64,000 nt of DNA from assembly GCA_958399925.1 (NCBI GenBank), contig CATXOC010000002.1:62001-126000 (forward strand). Direction: 5' to 3'. Under the pieces are notes generated by a model. The model was not told the origin of the DNA and did not search any database. It worked only from the letters and a program-made list of their open reading frames with translations. The translations under genes were made by a program, and so were the position numbers. This document shows positions 51,341 to 59,279 of the stretch, one piece after another (the stretch's first letter is position 1; each line of letters begins with the position of its first letter). The DNA is from an uncultured Candidatus Saccharibacteria bacterium. GTDB taxonomy: Bacteria > Patescibacteriota > Saccharimonadia > Saccharimonadales > Saccharimonadaceae.

Positions 51341-51359
51341 TTAGCTAAGCTAACTAACT
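51335..51359 (+). terminator. Hairpin at the end of tgt
   Basis: Eleven-base stem AGTTAGTTAGC (51335-51345) / GCTAACTAACT (51349-51359), overlapping the tgt stop codon. It is AT-rich with no T run, so a weak terminator. A second hairpin (GTAAGTA 51409-51415 / TACTTAC 51429-51435) overlaps the end of the next gene on the other strand. Confidence 0.45.
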
Positions 51360-51431
51360 AAACTAATCTGATCTATTTAATTAGTCGGTATTTTAATATT
51401 GATAAGCTGTAAGTAACCTAGGCTAAGCTAC

Positions 51432-52718
51432 TTACTTGGAATTACGTCTTGCGGCGCGTTTAGCACGTCTAAACTCGCGGTTCTGTATAACTTTATCGCG
51501 AGTCTTCTCCATTACTTCTTGGCCGACAAACTTACGTTCTTCGTTGGTAAATATTACCGGGCGACATTCATTTGCTTCTAGAACACCATCCATATCACTA
51601 TCCGTGCCACGACCATGCTCAGATGCTTCAAGCTTGTTGCGGTTCTGTAGCGCGTCACGCGCCAATACGATTAGACAACCTGACAGTGGAATGGCGATTA
51701 GAGTGCCCAATAATCCACCTATATTCATGCCAATTGTCATGGCGATAAGGATTAATAGTGCCGACATGCTCAACTGCTTAGACTGAACGCGTGGCTGGAT
51801 AATGTTATTCTCGATCTGTTGCTCGATAAAGAACACTACTAGATAGATAATTGCTGCAGGCCAAGAATAAATTAGTAGGAGTAATGTTACTACTGCACCG
51901 CCAATTACAGCGCCAAACATTGGTACGAATACCATTAGAAAGATAGTTATCCAGGCTGGCCAAATCAGCATAATTGGTACTTGCGGAAATACAAATGACA
52001 AGATTGCTACCAAAACTGCTGTAAACGTGCCTGATATAACGCCAACTATAGCTTGACCTGTGACATAGTTAGATACCACATCGTACATTTTTCGTGCGAC
52101 GGCTTTATGATGGCGTCGGCGCTCGTCGTTCTGATACATTACTCGCCAGAATGTTTCTTCCCAATGTGGTGCTTCAACTAACATAAAGAATGTTGCAAAT
52201 GCTACCAGACAAGCATTGCCTAGGAATGCCACCGTGTTTGACACAGCTATGGCAAGCATGTTACCTGCCGTGGACGCCATATTGCCCATGTGACTTTGTA
52301 GCTCGGCAATCAGTTTGCTAACATCGTCGTTCAAATGGTGCGCAGTTAGAAAGTTTGAGACCCAGCCTGATTCTGACTGGATTTCCTTTAGAGTATCGGG
52401 CAATGCGCCCAAGAACCCTGTGATCTGTTGTATAAAAATTGGCACCACTGTTAATAGCAGTACTCCAAGCATTGCGACAATTAGAACATAGGCAATAAAT
52501 GTGGCAAAAGTGCGCGATTTGCCTGGTAATAGACGCGCAAAGAATGAGACTGGTCGATTCAATACAAGTGCCAGGAAAAATGATATTGCTAGCATTAGCA
52601 GTGGTTCTCTAGCCCACCATATAAATCCTAAGGCAGCAATGAAGCCTATAATTACTAGCCAGAAGCGCACGAATGTCCCCGTGCTAACACTCAGCCTTAC
52701 CTCTTTCTCTTTACTCAT
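51432..52718 (-). CDS. AI-2E family transporter (PerM/YdbA-like)
   Basis: 428 residues, about eight helices in the AI-2E/UPF0118 arrangement, with a large extracytoplasmic loop (about 95-150). Typical family elements are VFLAFVPMFG-like VFVPMFGAVIGG and QQIENNIIQPRV. The substrate is uncertain (AI-2, Na+/H+ and others have been proposed). A charged C-terminal tail (about 370-428) is rich in Arg and Glu. TATCAT (52725-52730, minus) ends about 6 nt before the ATG. Followed on the other side by the rpsI terminator. Confidence 0.9.
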   Translation of the reverse strand: MSKEKEVRLSVSTGTFVRFWLVIIGFIAALGFIWWAREPLLMLAISFFLALVLNRPVSFFARLLPGKSRTFATFIAYVLIVAMLGVLLLTVVPIFIQQITGFLGALPDTLKEIQSESGWVSNFLTAHHLNDDVSKLIAELQSHMGNMASTAGNMLAIAVSNTVAFLGNACLVAFATFFMLVEAPHWEETFWRVMYQNDERRRHHKAVARKMYDVVSNYVTGQAIVGVISGTFTAVLVAILSFVFPQVPIMLIWPAWITIFLMVFVPMFGAVIGGAVVTLLLLIYSWPAAIIYLVVFFIEQQIENNIIQPRVQSKQLSMSALLILIAMTIGMNIGGLLGTLIAIPLSGCLIVLARDALQNRNKLEASEHGRGTDSDMDGVLEANECRPVIFTNEERKFVGQEVMEKTRDKVIQNREFRRAKRAARRNSK

Positions 52719-52780
52719 AGATATATGATATCACATTTTTGCTAGCCATAAGAATGATGACTTAGATATATCATGAAAAC

Positions 52781-52812
52781 AAAAAAATACGACCCGCTGA
52801 GGAGTCGCATTT
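52781..52812 (-). terminator. Terminator after rpsI
   Basis: Stem ATACGAC (52787-52793) / GTCGCAT (52804-52810) followed by a seven-T run on the minus strand. It ends the rpoA-rplM-rpsI transcript. Confidence 0.85.
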
Positions 52813-52830
52813 TTGTATGGTACTTCTAGT

Positions 52831-53229
52831 TTAGCGCTTACTGAACTGTTCCTTGCGGCGAGCACCACGTAGACCGTACTTCTTGCGCTCAACTTCGCGG
52901 CTATCGCGGCGTAGGTAGCCAGCTTTTGATAGTGAACCGCGCAGATCGTCGTTTATTGATGACAATGCCTTGGCGATTGCTAGTTTAGCAGCATCGACCT
53001 GACCCGATACGCCACCACCACGAGCTAGTAGGGTGACATCAAAGTCATTCTGCTTGCTCACTAGAGCTAGCGGATCTGTAATCTCGGCTAGTAGGGTCTT
53101 GTTACCAGCTAGGAAGTCTTCAGCAGACTTGCCATTGATGGTAATATTACCCTTGCCTGCATATAGACGTGCAGAAACGCTAGAGCTCTTGCGGCGACCT
53201 AGACCGTAAAAATATGTTCCAGTTGCCAT
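52831..53229 (-). CDS. rpsI: 30S ribosomal protein S9
   Basis: 132 residues. Starts with YFYGLGRRKSSSVSARLYAGKGNITINGK and ends in the conserved KKYGLRGARRKEQFSKR, whose last Arg contacts the P-site tRNA. It is the final gene of the cluster; its ATG overlaps the rplM stop by one base (TAATG). Confidence 0.98.
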   Translation of the reverse strand: MATGTYFYGLGRRKSSSVSARLYAGKGNITINGKSAEDFLAGNKTLLAEITDPLALVSKQNDFDVTLLARGGGVSGQVDAAKLAIAKALSSINDDLRGSLSKAGYLRRDSREVERKKYGLRGARRKEQFSKR

Positions 53230-53654
53230 TATTTAACCTCCAATTTTTCAGGTTGTTGCGCTGCATGATCGTGTGCTTCACCTGCGAACACGCGTAAACG
53301 TGCCTCGCGAGCATCGCGCAACTTATTCTTTGGTAGCATACCGCTGACAGCACGCTCTAACATCTCAGCCATGCTGACTGTCTCTGCGCCCTTTTCTTTC
53401 AGTGCACCAGCGAATTCACTGTGGCTGTAGTATTTTTTAGCGCGACGATCGCCATTATAGACAATCTGATCAGCATTGATTACTACTACGTAATCACCAG
53501 CATCCATATGAGCTGTGTATGACGGATCATATTTACCAGTTAAGCGGTTAGCTACGAAAGTAGCAACGCGACCCAACGGTAAACCAGCGGCGTCGACTAA
53601 CACCCACTTGTGCTCAACTTCGCCAGCTTTCTTCTGATATGTCTTAGTATTCAT
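53229..53654 (-). CDS. rplM: 50S ribosomal protein L13
   Basis: 141 residues. Contains HKWVLVDAAGLPLGRVATFVANRL and VVVINADQIV, plus GMLPKNKLRDAREARLRVFAG. It binds 23S rRNA early in assembly. Overlaps the rplQ end by one base and continues into rpsI, the usual L13-S9 order. Confidence 0.98.
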   Translation of the reverse strand: MNTKTYQKKAGEVEHKWVLVDAAGLPLGRVATFVANRLTGKYDPSYTAHMDAGDYVVVINADQIVYNGDRRAKKYYSHSEFAGALKEKGAETVSMAEMLERAVSGMLPKNKLRDAREARLRVFAGEAHDHAAQQPEKLEVK

Positions 53655-54064
53655 TACTTGCTCTCCTTCTCGACCTTTTCGGCCTTAACGGGCTTAGTAA
53701 TCTCTTTGATCTCGTCAACGAACTCAATACGAGCCATTTCAGCATTGTCACCAACGCGATTGTTGTTCAGTTTGACAATGCGCAGATAACCGCTCTCGCG
53801 CTTTAGCTGTGGAGCAATTACGTCCATCAAACGATTTGCGGTGTCTTGGTTGGTTGCTGCGATAATTGCACGACGACGAGCTAGACCGCCTTTGCGTGCC
53901 TTTGTAATTAGCTTTTCTGCCACTGGACGAATATCCTTAGCCTTCTGCGCAGTGGTGACAATTGCACCATGCTCAACTAGGGAGATTACTAGACCACGGC
54001 GCAAAGCACGACGCTGATCGGTCTCGCGGCCGAACTTGCGTCCTTTGTATCCATGCCTATGCAT
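53654..54064 (-). CDS. rplQ: 50S ribosomal protein L17
   Basis: 136 residues. The L17 core is MHRHGYKGRKFGRETDQRRA, then VTTAQKAKDIRPVAEKLIT and YLRIVKLNNNRVGDNAEMARIEFV. It ends with a Lys/Glu-rich extension. It follows rpoA with four nt between stop and start, typical rpoA-rplQ pair. Confidence 0.97.
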   Translation of the reverse strand: MHRHGYKGRKFGRETDQRRALRRGLVISLVEHGAIVTTAQKAKDIRPVAEKLITKARKGGLARRRAIIAATNQDTANRLMDVIAPQLKRESGYLRIVKLNNNRVGDNAEMARIEFVDEIKEITKPVKAEKVEKESK

Positions 54065-54067
54065 TGA

Positions 54068-54988
54068 TTAAAACTCCAATTCTGCCACACGGGCCTTAAC
54101 TTCATCTTTAGCCTTCGTACCGAAGCCCTTTAGATCGCTCATTTCTTCATCGGTTAGTGAGATTAGATCGTTAACCGTATGAATGTCATTGCTTACTAAA
54201 GCATTGGTTGTGCGTGCACTCATGCCTAGCTCTTCAATGGGCATTGCTAGTAGGTTGCTAGCGGTATTTTCAATCCTATCAGCTGCATCGGCGTCATCAA
54301 TGACAGCGCTACCTGCAAGAGCCTTGTATTGAGCTACAAGGATAGCGTTAGCTTGCTCAAATGCATCCATTGGTGCGATTGAACCATCGGTATCAATAGT
54401 TACTAGCAACTTGTCTAGGTCAACATTGTCGCCGACGCGGGTTTTCTCGACATTGTAGCGTACGCGAGTTACTGGGCTAAACGGAGCATCTAGAGCAATC
54501 ATGTCGCTATGTAGTCGATTTGCAGATGATTTTTCGATGGTTTGATAGCCACGACCACGCTCGACTACGACATGTAGCACTAATTCCTTGTCTGGATCGT
54601 CGATTGTAGCGATTAGCTGATCGCCATTAATGATATCAACGTCAGAACTGACCGCTAGATCTGCAGCGGTTAGGTTACCGCCCTTCTTAGTGACGGTTAG
54701 CTCAACCGGTTCTTCGCTGTGGCTGTTTAATACTACGCTCTTTAGGTTTAGCATGATTTCAACTACATCTTCCTTAACGCCAGGAATTGTAGTGAATTCA
54801 TGACTAACGCCATCGATTTTGAATGCAGTGATTGCAGTGCCTTCAATAGACGAGAGTAGTACGCGCCGAATAGAGTTGCCAAGTGTATGGCCATAGCCGT
54901 TTACTAGCGGTTCGATTACGATCGTCGCGCTATTCTGAGCTAGCTCTTTTACACTGGTAACCGATGGCTTTAAAATTGTACTAGTCAT
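54068..54988 (-). CDS. rpoA: RNA polymerase alpha subunit
   Basis: 306 residues. The N-terminal domain has VIEPLVNGYGHTLGNSIRRVLLSS. The C-terminal domain is complete, with EELGMSARTTNALVSNDIHT and DEEMSDLKGFGTKAKDEVKAR (helix-hairpin-helix that contacts UP elements and regulators). Standard length and order in the S4-rpoA-L17 cluster. Confidence 0.98.
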   Translation of the reverse strand: MTSTILKPSVTSVKELAQNSATIVIEPLVNGYGHTLGNSIRRVLLSSIEGTAITAFKIDGVSHEFTTIPGVKEDVVEIMLNLKSVVLNSHSEEPVELTVTKKGGNLTAADLAVSSDVDIINGDQLIATIDDPDKELVLHVVVERGRGYQTIEKSSANRLHSDMIALDAPFSPVTRVRYNVEKTRVGDNVDLDKLLVTIDTDGSIAPMDAFEQANAILVAQYKALAGSAVIDDADAADRIENTASNLLAMPIEELGMSARTTNALVSNDIHTVNDLISLTDEEMSDLKGFGTKAKDEVKARVAELEF

Positions 54989-54999
54989 TAATCCTCCCT

Positions 55000-55617
55000 T
55001 TAGCGCGAGTAGAACTCGACAATTAGCTGTTCATTAATTCCAGATTCCGCATCCTCGCGGGCCGGTAGACCGGTAACTTCAATTGTCAAATTCTTGACGT
55101 CTGACTTTAGCCAACCTACTGGTTGAGTCTGAGCATCGCGATTAATCTCATCAATATTCTTAAAGAAGGTACTATTGACACTATGTGGACGAACCGTGAT
55201 TGTATCGCCAGCCTTCAAGCGAATTGATGGGATGTCAACACGACGGCCGTTTAGTAGAAAATGACCATGTGTTACTAGCTGGCGAGCTTGACGACGTGAT
55301 ACGGCGAACCCTGCACGATAAACTGCGTTATCCATGCGGCGCTCTAGTAGCTGTAGTAGTTTGACGCCCGTCTGAGCCTTGTCCTTAGTTGCTTCCTTCA
55401 TTAGTGTACGGAACTGCTTCTCTAGTACACCGTAAATACGACGTACCTTCTGCTTTTCACGTAGCTGTGTCAGGTACAATGATGGCTTACCTTGACGCGA
55501 ACCTGCGTGTTGACCTGGAATACCGGTCTTGTGTGCCATAACTTTGACAGCCTTACGATGTAGAGCGTAACCTTCGCGGCGGCTCTGCTTAACGATTGGT
55601 GAATTATCACGAGCCAT
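55000..55617 (-). CDS. rpsD: 30S ribosomal protein S4, cysteine-free form
   Basis: 205 residues from the ATG at 55615-55617 (MARDNSP). A longer in-frame start upstream lies inside the rpsK coding region and is not favoured. The S4 domain reads RRMDNAVYRAGFAVSRRQARQLVTHGHFLLNG. There is no cysteine anywhere, so the N-terminal zinc finger of C+ S4 is absent. S4 starts 30S assembly and can autoregulate the alpha operon. It follows rpsK by one base. Confidence 0.97.
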   Translation of the reverse strand: MARDNSPIVKQSRREGYALHRKAVKVMAHKTGIPGQHAGSRQGKPSLYLTQLREKQKVRRIYGVLEKQFRTLMKEATKDKAQTGVKLLQLLERRMDNAVYRAGFAVSRRQARQLVTHGHFLLNGRRVDIPSIRLKAGDTITVRPHSVNSTFFKNIDEINRDAQTQPVGWLKSDVKNLTIEVTGLPAREDAESGINEQLIVEFYSR

Positions 55618-55618
55618 G

Positions 55619-56038
55619 TTATGCTCTCCTTTCGCGCTTTGGACGTACACCACCATGCGGCACGCCAGTTACATCGTTGATGCTCTCGATCTGCATTTCA
55701 GCAGCGCTGATTGCGCGGATTGCAGCATCACGACCTAGACCGACACCCTTTACGTATACGTCAACCTTAGTTAAACCATATTGATTCTTTGCAATTTCAG
55801 CAGCCTTCTCGGTTGCAATCTGAGCTGCAAATGCTGTGCCCTTCTTGCTTCCGCGGAAACCACAAGCACCAGCTGAGCTAGCGCTTAATGCATTACCCTT
55901 GTTATCGGCAAAAGTAATAATTGTATTGTTAAATGTCGCCTGAATGTGGACCTGACCCAACGGCACACTGCGCTTAGTACGCTTTTTACCCTTGGCGGTC
56001 GTCTTCTTAGCGGCGGCAACAGATTTGTTATCTGCCAT
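55619..56038 (-). CDS. rpsK: 30S ribosomal protein S11
   Basis: 139 residues. Lys-rich N-terminus, then VHIQATFNNTIITFADNKGNALS and the C-terminal INDVTGVPHGGVRPKRERRA. It sits on the 30S platform. Normal order between rpsM and rpsD. Confidence 0.98.
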   Translation of the reverse strand: MADNKSVAAAKKTTAKGKKRTKRSVPLGQVHIQATFNNTIITFADNKGNALSASSAGACGFRGSKKGTAFAAQIATEKAAEIAKNQYGLTKVDVYVKGVGLGRDAAIRAISAAEMQIESINDVTGVPHGGVRPKRERRA

Positions 56039-56082
56039 TAATAGATTCCTTTCCTTAATTACCCTTCGTAATTTAGCGTATT

Positions 56083-56469
56083 CTAAGTCTTACTTGCAGC
56101 CTTTGGCTGGCTACCACCTACGGCAATGCGCTTACCACGCTTAGTACGTGCATTAGTGCGCGTACGCTGGCCATGTACTGGTAAGTTAGCCATGTGGCGC
56201 AAACCACGATACGACTTAATATCCTTCAAGCGCTTAATATTGCTACCTACGATTCGGCGCAAATCACCCTCAACGGTGTAGTTTGCATCGATAATATCGC
56301 GCAACTTGCGCTCTTCTGCTGGTTTCAGATCCTTTGTACGGGTCTCTGGTTTGACACCAGCTGCCTTGACAATATCAGCAGCCAACTTCGGACCAATGCC
56401 ATAAACATAGGTCAAAGCGACCACGATCTGCTTGTCGGCAGGAACCTCAACGTTTGCAAATCTCGCCAT
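56083..56469 (-). CDS. rpsM: 30S ribosomal protein S13
   Basis: 128 residues. N-terminal VEVPADKQIVVALTYVYGIG and the C-terminal GLRHMANLPVHGQRTRTNARTKRG, which contacts tRNA in the P site. Standard length. Follows rpmJ by about 8 nt. Confidence 0.98.
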   Translation of the reverse strand: MARFANVEVPADKQIVVALTYVYGIGPKLAADIVKAAGVKPETRTKDLKPAEERKLRDIIDANYTVEGDLRRIVGSNIKRLKDIKSYRGLRHMANLPVHGQRTRTNARTKRGKRIAVGGSQPKAASKT

Positions 56470-56477
56470 AACTCTCC

Positions 56478-56594
56478 TTAGCCCTGCCTCTGCTTATTAC
56501 GAGGCTTGTTCTTGTTGATGACACGTAGACGTCCTTTGCGACGAACTAGCTTGTCCTCAGGACTGCGCTTTTTAACGCTAGCTGAGACTTTCAT
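56478..56594 (-). CDS. rpmJ: 50S ribosomal protein L36, cysteine-free form
   Basis: A 38-residue gene. Starts MKVSASVKKRSPEDKLVRRKG and ends RNKQRQG, as bL36. The usual zinc ligands (C-x2-C...C...H) are absent; the positions hold Ser, Glu and Asp, so this is a C-minus, zinc-free form. The ATG overlaps the infA stop (ATGA). Position between infA and rpsM is the classical order. Confidence 0.93.
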   Translation of the reverse strand: MKVSASVKKRSPEDKLVRRKGRLRVINKNKPRNKQRQG

Positions 56595-56869
56595 CTGCGG
56601 CTATTCCCTTTCCGACCGCTTCCCTGCGGTACATTTAAATTTTTCTCCTCACGTAGTCGAAAGCTGATTCTACCCTGCGTGAGATCATATGGGGTCATCT
56701 CAACTTCAACTTTATCGCCTTGTACCAAACGAATGTAATGCTTGCGCATCTTGCCTGAGACATGGGCAATAATAGTATGGCCATTTTGTAGTTCGACCCT
56801 AAACTTAGCACTTGGTAGCGCTTCCACTACCGTGCCGACCATTTTGATTACTTCCTTATCCACAGCCAT
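56591..56869 (-). CDS. infA: Translation initiation factor IF-1
   Basis: 92 residues. The S1-like OB fold is clear: GTVVEALPSAKFRVELQNGHTIIAHVSGKMRKHYIRLVQGDKVEVEMTPYDLTQGRISFRL in overlapping pieces. About 20 residues longer than usual because of a C-terminal basic tail (GSGRKGNSRR). It starts from an ATG about 11 nt after the predicted transcription start and has no Shine-Dalgarno. Confidence 0.97.
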   Translation of the reverse strand: MAVDKEVIKMVGTVVEALPSAKFRVELQNGHTIIAHVSGKMRKHYIRLVQGDKVEVEMTPYDLTQGRISFRLREEKNLNVPQGSGRKGNSRR

Positions 56870-56886
56870 AATAACTACAATCTAAA

Positions 56887-56915
56887 ATTATATATTAATC
56901 AACAATAAAATGCAA
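56887..56915 (-). promoter_or_regulatory. infA operon promoter
   Basis: Minus-strand TTGCAT (56910-56915) and perfect TATAAT (56887-56892) with exactly 17 bp. Transcription would begin about 11 nt before the infA ATG, nearly leaderless. It drives infA through rpsI. Confidence 0.75.
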
Positions 56916-56924
56916 GTCTAATAT

Positions 56925-57713
56925 TTATTTAACCAGCTCCGTGTAGACCACTGTTCGCTTATCCATTGTGCGAACTCCACGGCTATCTCTAGCACTCCAT
57001 CTGCCGTCACATGTAATCATGTTTAAGCCTGGTTGATTCGTTGCGGGCTTCATTACTTTATCCATATCTAAGTCGCTCAGCTTGACGGTCTCATTTTTTA
57101 CTACCATATAAGTAAATGTTTTGCCACTACCCATCTCAATTTTGATTTTATCGCCCTTTTTTAATTCGCCTAGCTTATCAAAAACACAGCCCTTGCCTTC
57201 GCAGCTATGGCCGTCAATGACTGCCGCAGAGCTGGTACTATTCGAGCCAGGTGCAGTATAGTTACTACACCGCGTTTTAGCAACAGGATTATTTAGACAG
57301 TTGAACCAACCTGCATCGTAAATATTACTTGGAGCCCCCATTTGCTGCGATCCATCAGAATTTGCACTACTTAAACCAACTTCTTTGACGCGTGCATTAG
57401 ATAGACCTATTGAGTCAGCGGAAATAAAACGTGGCTTACCGTCTGCTACCTTGTATTCAGCCTTGTCTTTATCAGTGACGGGAGTTTTGTCGATCTTAAG
57501 TGCTGCATTGCGCTCGTTCTCTGCCTGTTTTGAGCTTGTAGCTTTGTCATTTTGATCGGTATCTACCTTCTTGTATAGTCGTCCATAACATGTTGCAGCC
57601 ACTATCAAAACAATTGCTACAACTATGACAGCTTTTAGTATTTGGCGCCTCTGCGATACCTTGCGCATTCTCGCTCCACGATTACTGCGTACGCGATTTG
57701 CTCTGCTCGACAT
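56925..57713 (-). CDS. Sortase-family transpeptidase
   Basis: 262 residues. A basic cytoplasmic N-terminus, one membrane helix (AVIVVAIVLIVAATCYGRLY), then a sortase fold. The catalytic triad is visible: His169 in AAVIDGHS, Cys235 in LNMITCDGRW and Arg253 in DKRTVVYTEL. The first beta strand PRFISADSIGLSNARVK and MGAPSNIYDAGWFN fit class E/F-type sortases. It would link surface proteins to a wall or lipid carrier. It is encoded between secY and infA, in the place usually held by adk and map. Enzyme function is well supported; substrate is not. Confidence 0.9.
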   Translation of the reverse strand: MSSRANRVRSNRGARMRKVSQRRQILKAVIVVAIVLIVAATCYGRLYKKVDTDQNDKATSSKQAENERNAALKIDKTPVTDKDKAEYKVADGKPRFISADSIGLSNARVKEVGLSSANSDGSQQMGAPSNIYDAGWFNCLNNPVAKTRCSNYTAPGSNSTSSAAVIDGHSCEGKGCVFDKLGELKKGDKIKIEMGSGKTFTYMVVKNETVKLSDLDMDKVMKPATNQPGLNMITCDGRWSARDSRGVRTMDKRTVVYTELVK

Positions 57714-57744
57714 CGATTACCCTCCCTGATAAAACAATATTATT

Positions 57745-59148
57745 TTACTTGTATTCGTCGTAGGTAACCATTAGTGCACGCGAGTTAATCTGCCTTAGAC
57801 AGTCTAGTGCACCTGTAACGATAATCAATAGACCAGTACCGCCTAGCGACAGCGTAGAAGCAACAGTGCTCATGCCAGCACCAATTAGGATATATTCACC
57901 TATAAACGGCATTACAGAGATTATGCCAAGGGCTATTGATCCGAATAAAGTAAGTCGGTTAACTACTTTAGATAAGTACTCTTCGGTTTGACGACCTGGA
58001 CGTACACCTGCAATAAATCCACCCTGATTTTGCAAATTCTCGGCAATCTCGCGGCTGTTAAAGACGATTGAAGTATAAAAATAGGTAAACAATATCACTA
58101 ACAAGAAGTATGTGATCGGGTAAATCATTGCTTCCCATCCGGTTAGCACAGATGACGAGTTACGCTGGAACCATAGGATTAAGTTTTGACCAATATCTTT
58201 GTGCCAATCGCCAGCAACCATCAGCTGACCTATGAATGCTGGTAATGCTAGAAATGCCACCGCAAAAATAACTGGAATTACACCCGCAGTAATCAGCTTT
58301 ATTGGTAGAATCGATGTAACGCCGCCGTATTGGCTGTTGCCATGCACGCGTTTGGCATAGTTGATTGTCAAAATACGCTGACCTTCGTTAATCTTAACTA
58401 GTAGATAAAGTATTATGACCATCGCAACCACAACACCCATTGCAATCCACGTTGCGGTGTTGTTTAGCCAACCAATCTGGAACCAATTGAACACATGGAA
58501 TGGGTCACTATTTACGTTAGTCATTGCAGCCCACATATTCATGAAGGTTTGCGGAATCTGCGAAAGAATGCCAACAACGATCAGTAGTGTAATACCGTTA
58601 CCTAATCCCTTTTCAGTCATGATCTCACCAATCCACATTAGCATCATTGCACCAGCGGTCATTGCGGTAACAGACATAACCCATTGTGTCATGCTCATGT
58701 CGGCAATAGTACTACTGGAAGCTAGTACACTTTGACGTAAGATAAAGATATAAGCAACAGACTGCACGATCGCAAGAGGGAAAGCGATAATGCGTGTCCA
58801 CTGATTAATCTTACGGCGCCCCGACTCACCGTCTTTATTCATCTCTTCGAGGCGCGGAATCGCTTTCGTTAACATCTGGGTAATGACAGACGCTGTGATA
58901 TATGGACTTAGTCCAACTAGCATAATAGAAAAGCTAACTAGTGCACCACCACTAAGTAGGTTTAGAAATCCGCCGAATGAGTTAGACTGAATAGCTTGTT
59001 GAATCACATCTTTTAACTGCGTTGGCTCAGCCAGCGGCACCGGCACATGCGCCAAGAAGCGATAGACCGCGATAAGCCCAAGTACAGCTAGCACGCGCAT
59101 TAACATGTCGCGGCTCTTAAATGATCTAAATATGGTTTTCCAGTTCAA
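57745..59148 (-). CDS. secY: Preprotein translocase subunit SecY
   Basis: 467 residues, ten helices. Starts from TTG (59146-59148) with GAGGGG six bases upstream. Seen: FGGFLNLLSGGALVSFSIMLVGLSPYITAS, the plug and pore region, and ENLQNQGGFIAGVRPGRQTEEYL in the C-terminal half. It forms the membrane channel with SecE (14.7 kb). It is followed by the sortase gene by 31 nt. A strong promoter precedes it. Confidence 0.97.
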   Translation of the reverse strand: MNWKTIFRSFKSRDMLMRVLAVLGLIAVYRFLAHVPVPLAEPTQLKDVIQQAIQSNSFGGFLNLLSGGALVSFSIMLVGLSPYITASVITQMLTKAIPRLEEMNKDGESGRRKINQWTRIIAFPLAIVQSVAYIFILRQSVLASSSTIADMSMTQWVMSVTAMTAGAMMLMWIGEIMTEKGLGNGITLLIVVGILSQIPQTFMNMWAAMTNVNSDPFHVFNWFQIGWLNNTATWIAMGVVVAMVIILYLLVKINEGQRILTINYAKRVHGNSQYGGVTSILPIKLITAGVIPVIFAVAFLALPAFIGQLMVAGDWHKDIGQNLILWFQRNSSSVLTGWEAMIYPITYFLLVILFTYFYTSIVFNSREIAENLQNQGGFIAGVRPGRQTEEYLSKVVNRLTLFGSIALGIISVMPFIGEYILIGAGMSTVASTLSLGGTGLLIIVTGALDCLRQINSRALMVTYDEYK

Positions 59149-59177
59149 AACTTTCCCCTCTTCAAATTATCTCTAAT

Positions 59178-59206
59178 AGTTTAACTAATTATAGCAATCT
59201 GGTCAA
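59178..59206 (-). promoter_or_regulatory. secY promoter
   Basis: Minus-strand TTGACC (59201-59206) and TAAACT (59178-59183), 17 bp apart. It would drive secY and the sortase gene; infA has its own promoter. Confidence 0.65.
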
Positions 59207-59266
59207 TAATTGGAATTATGTTAGCATAAAACCTTGGTTAGCTTTAAGCCTACACGCCGATTGTTA

Positions 59267-59272
59267 TATAAT
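59267..59272 (+). promoter_or_regulatory. gltX -10 box, leaderless type
   Basis: Perfect TATAAT at 59267-59272, ending 7 nt before the ATG at 59280, with no Shine-Dalgarno. The -35 side is weak. The same spacing occurs at trpS. Confidence 0.55.
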
Positions 59273-59279
59273 ACTAGCT

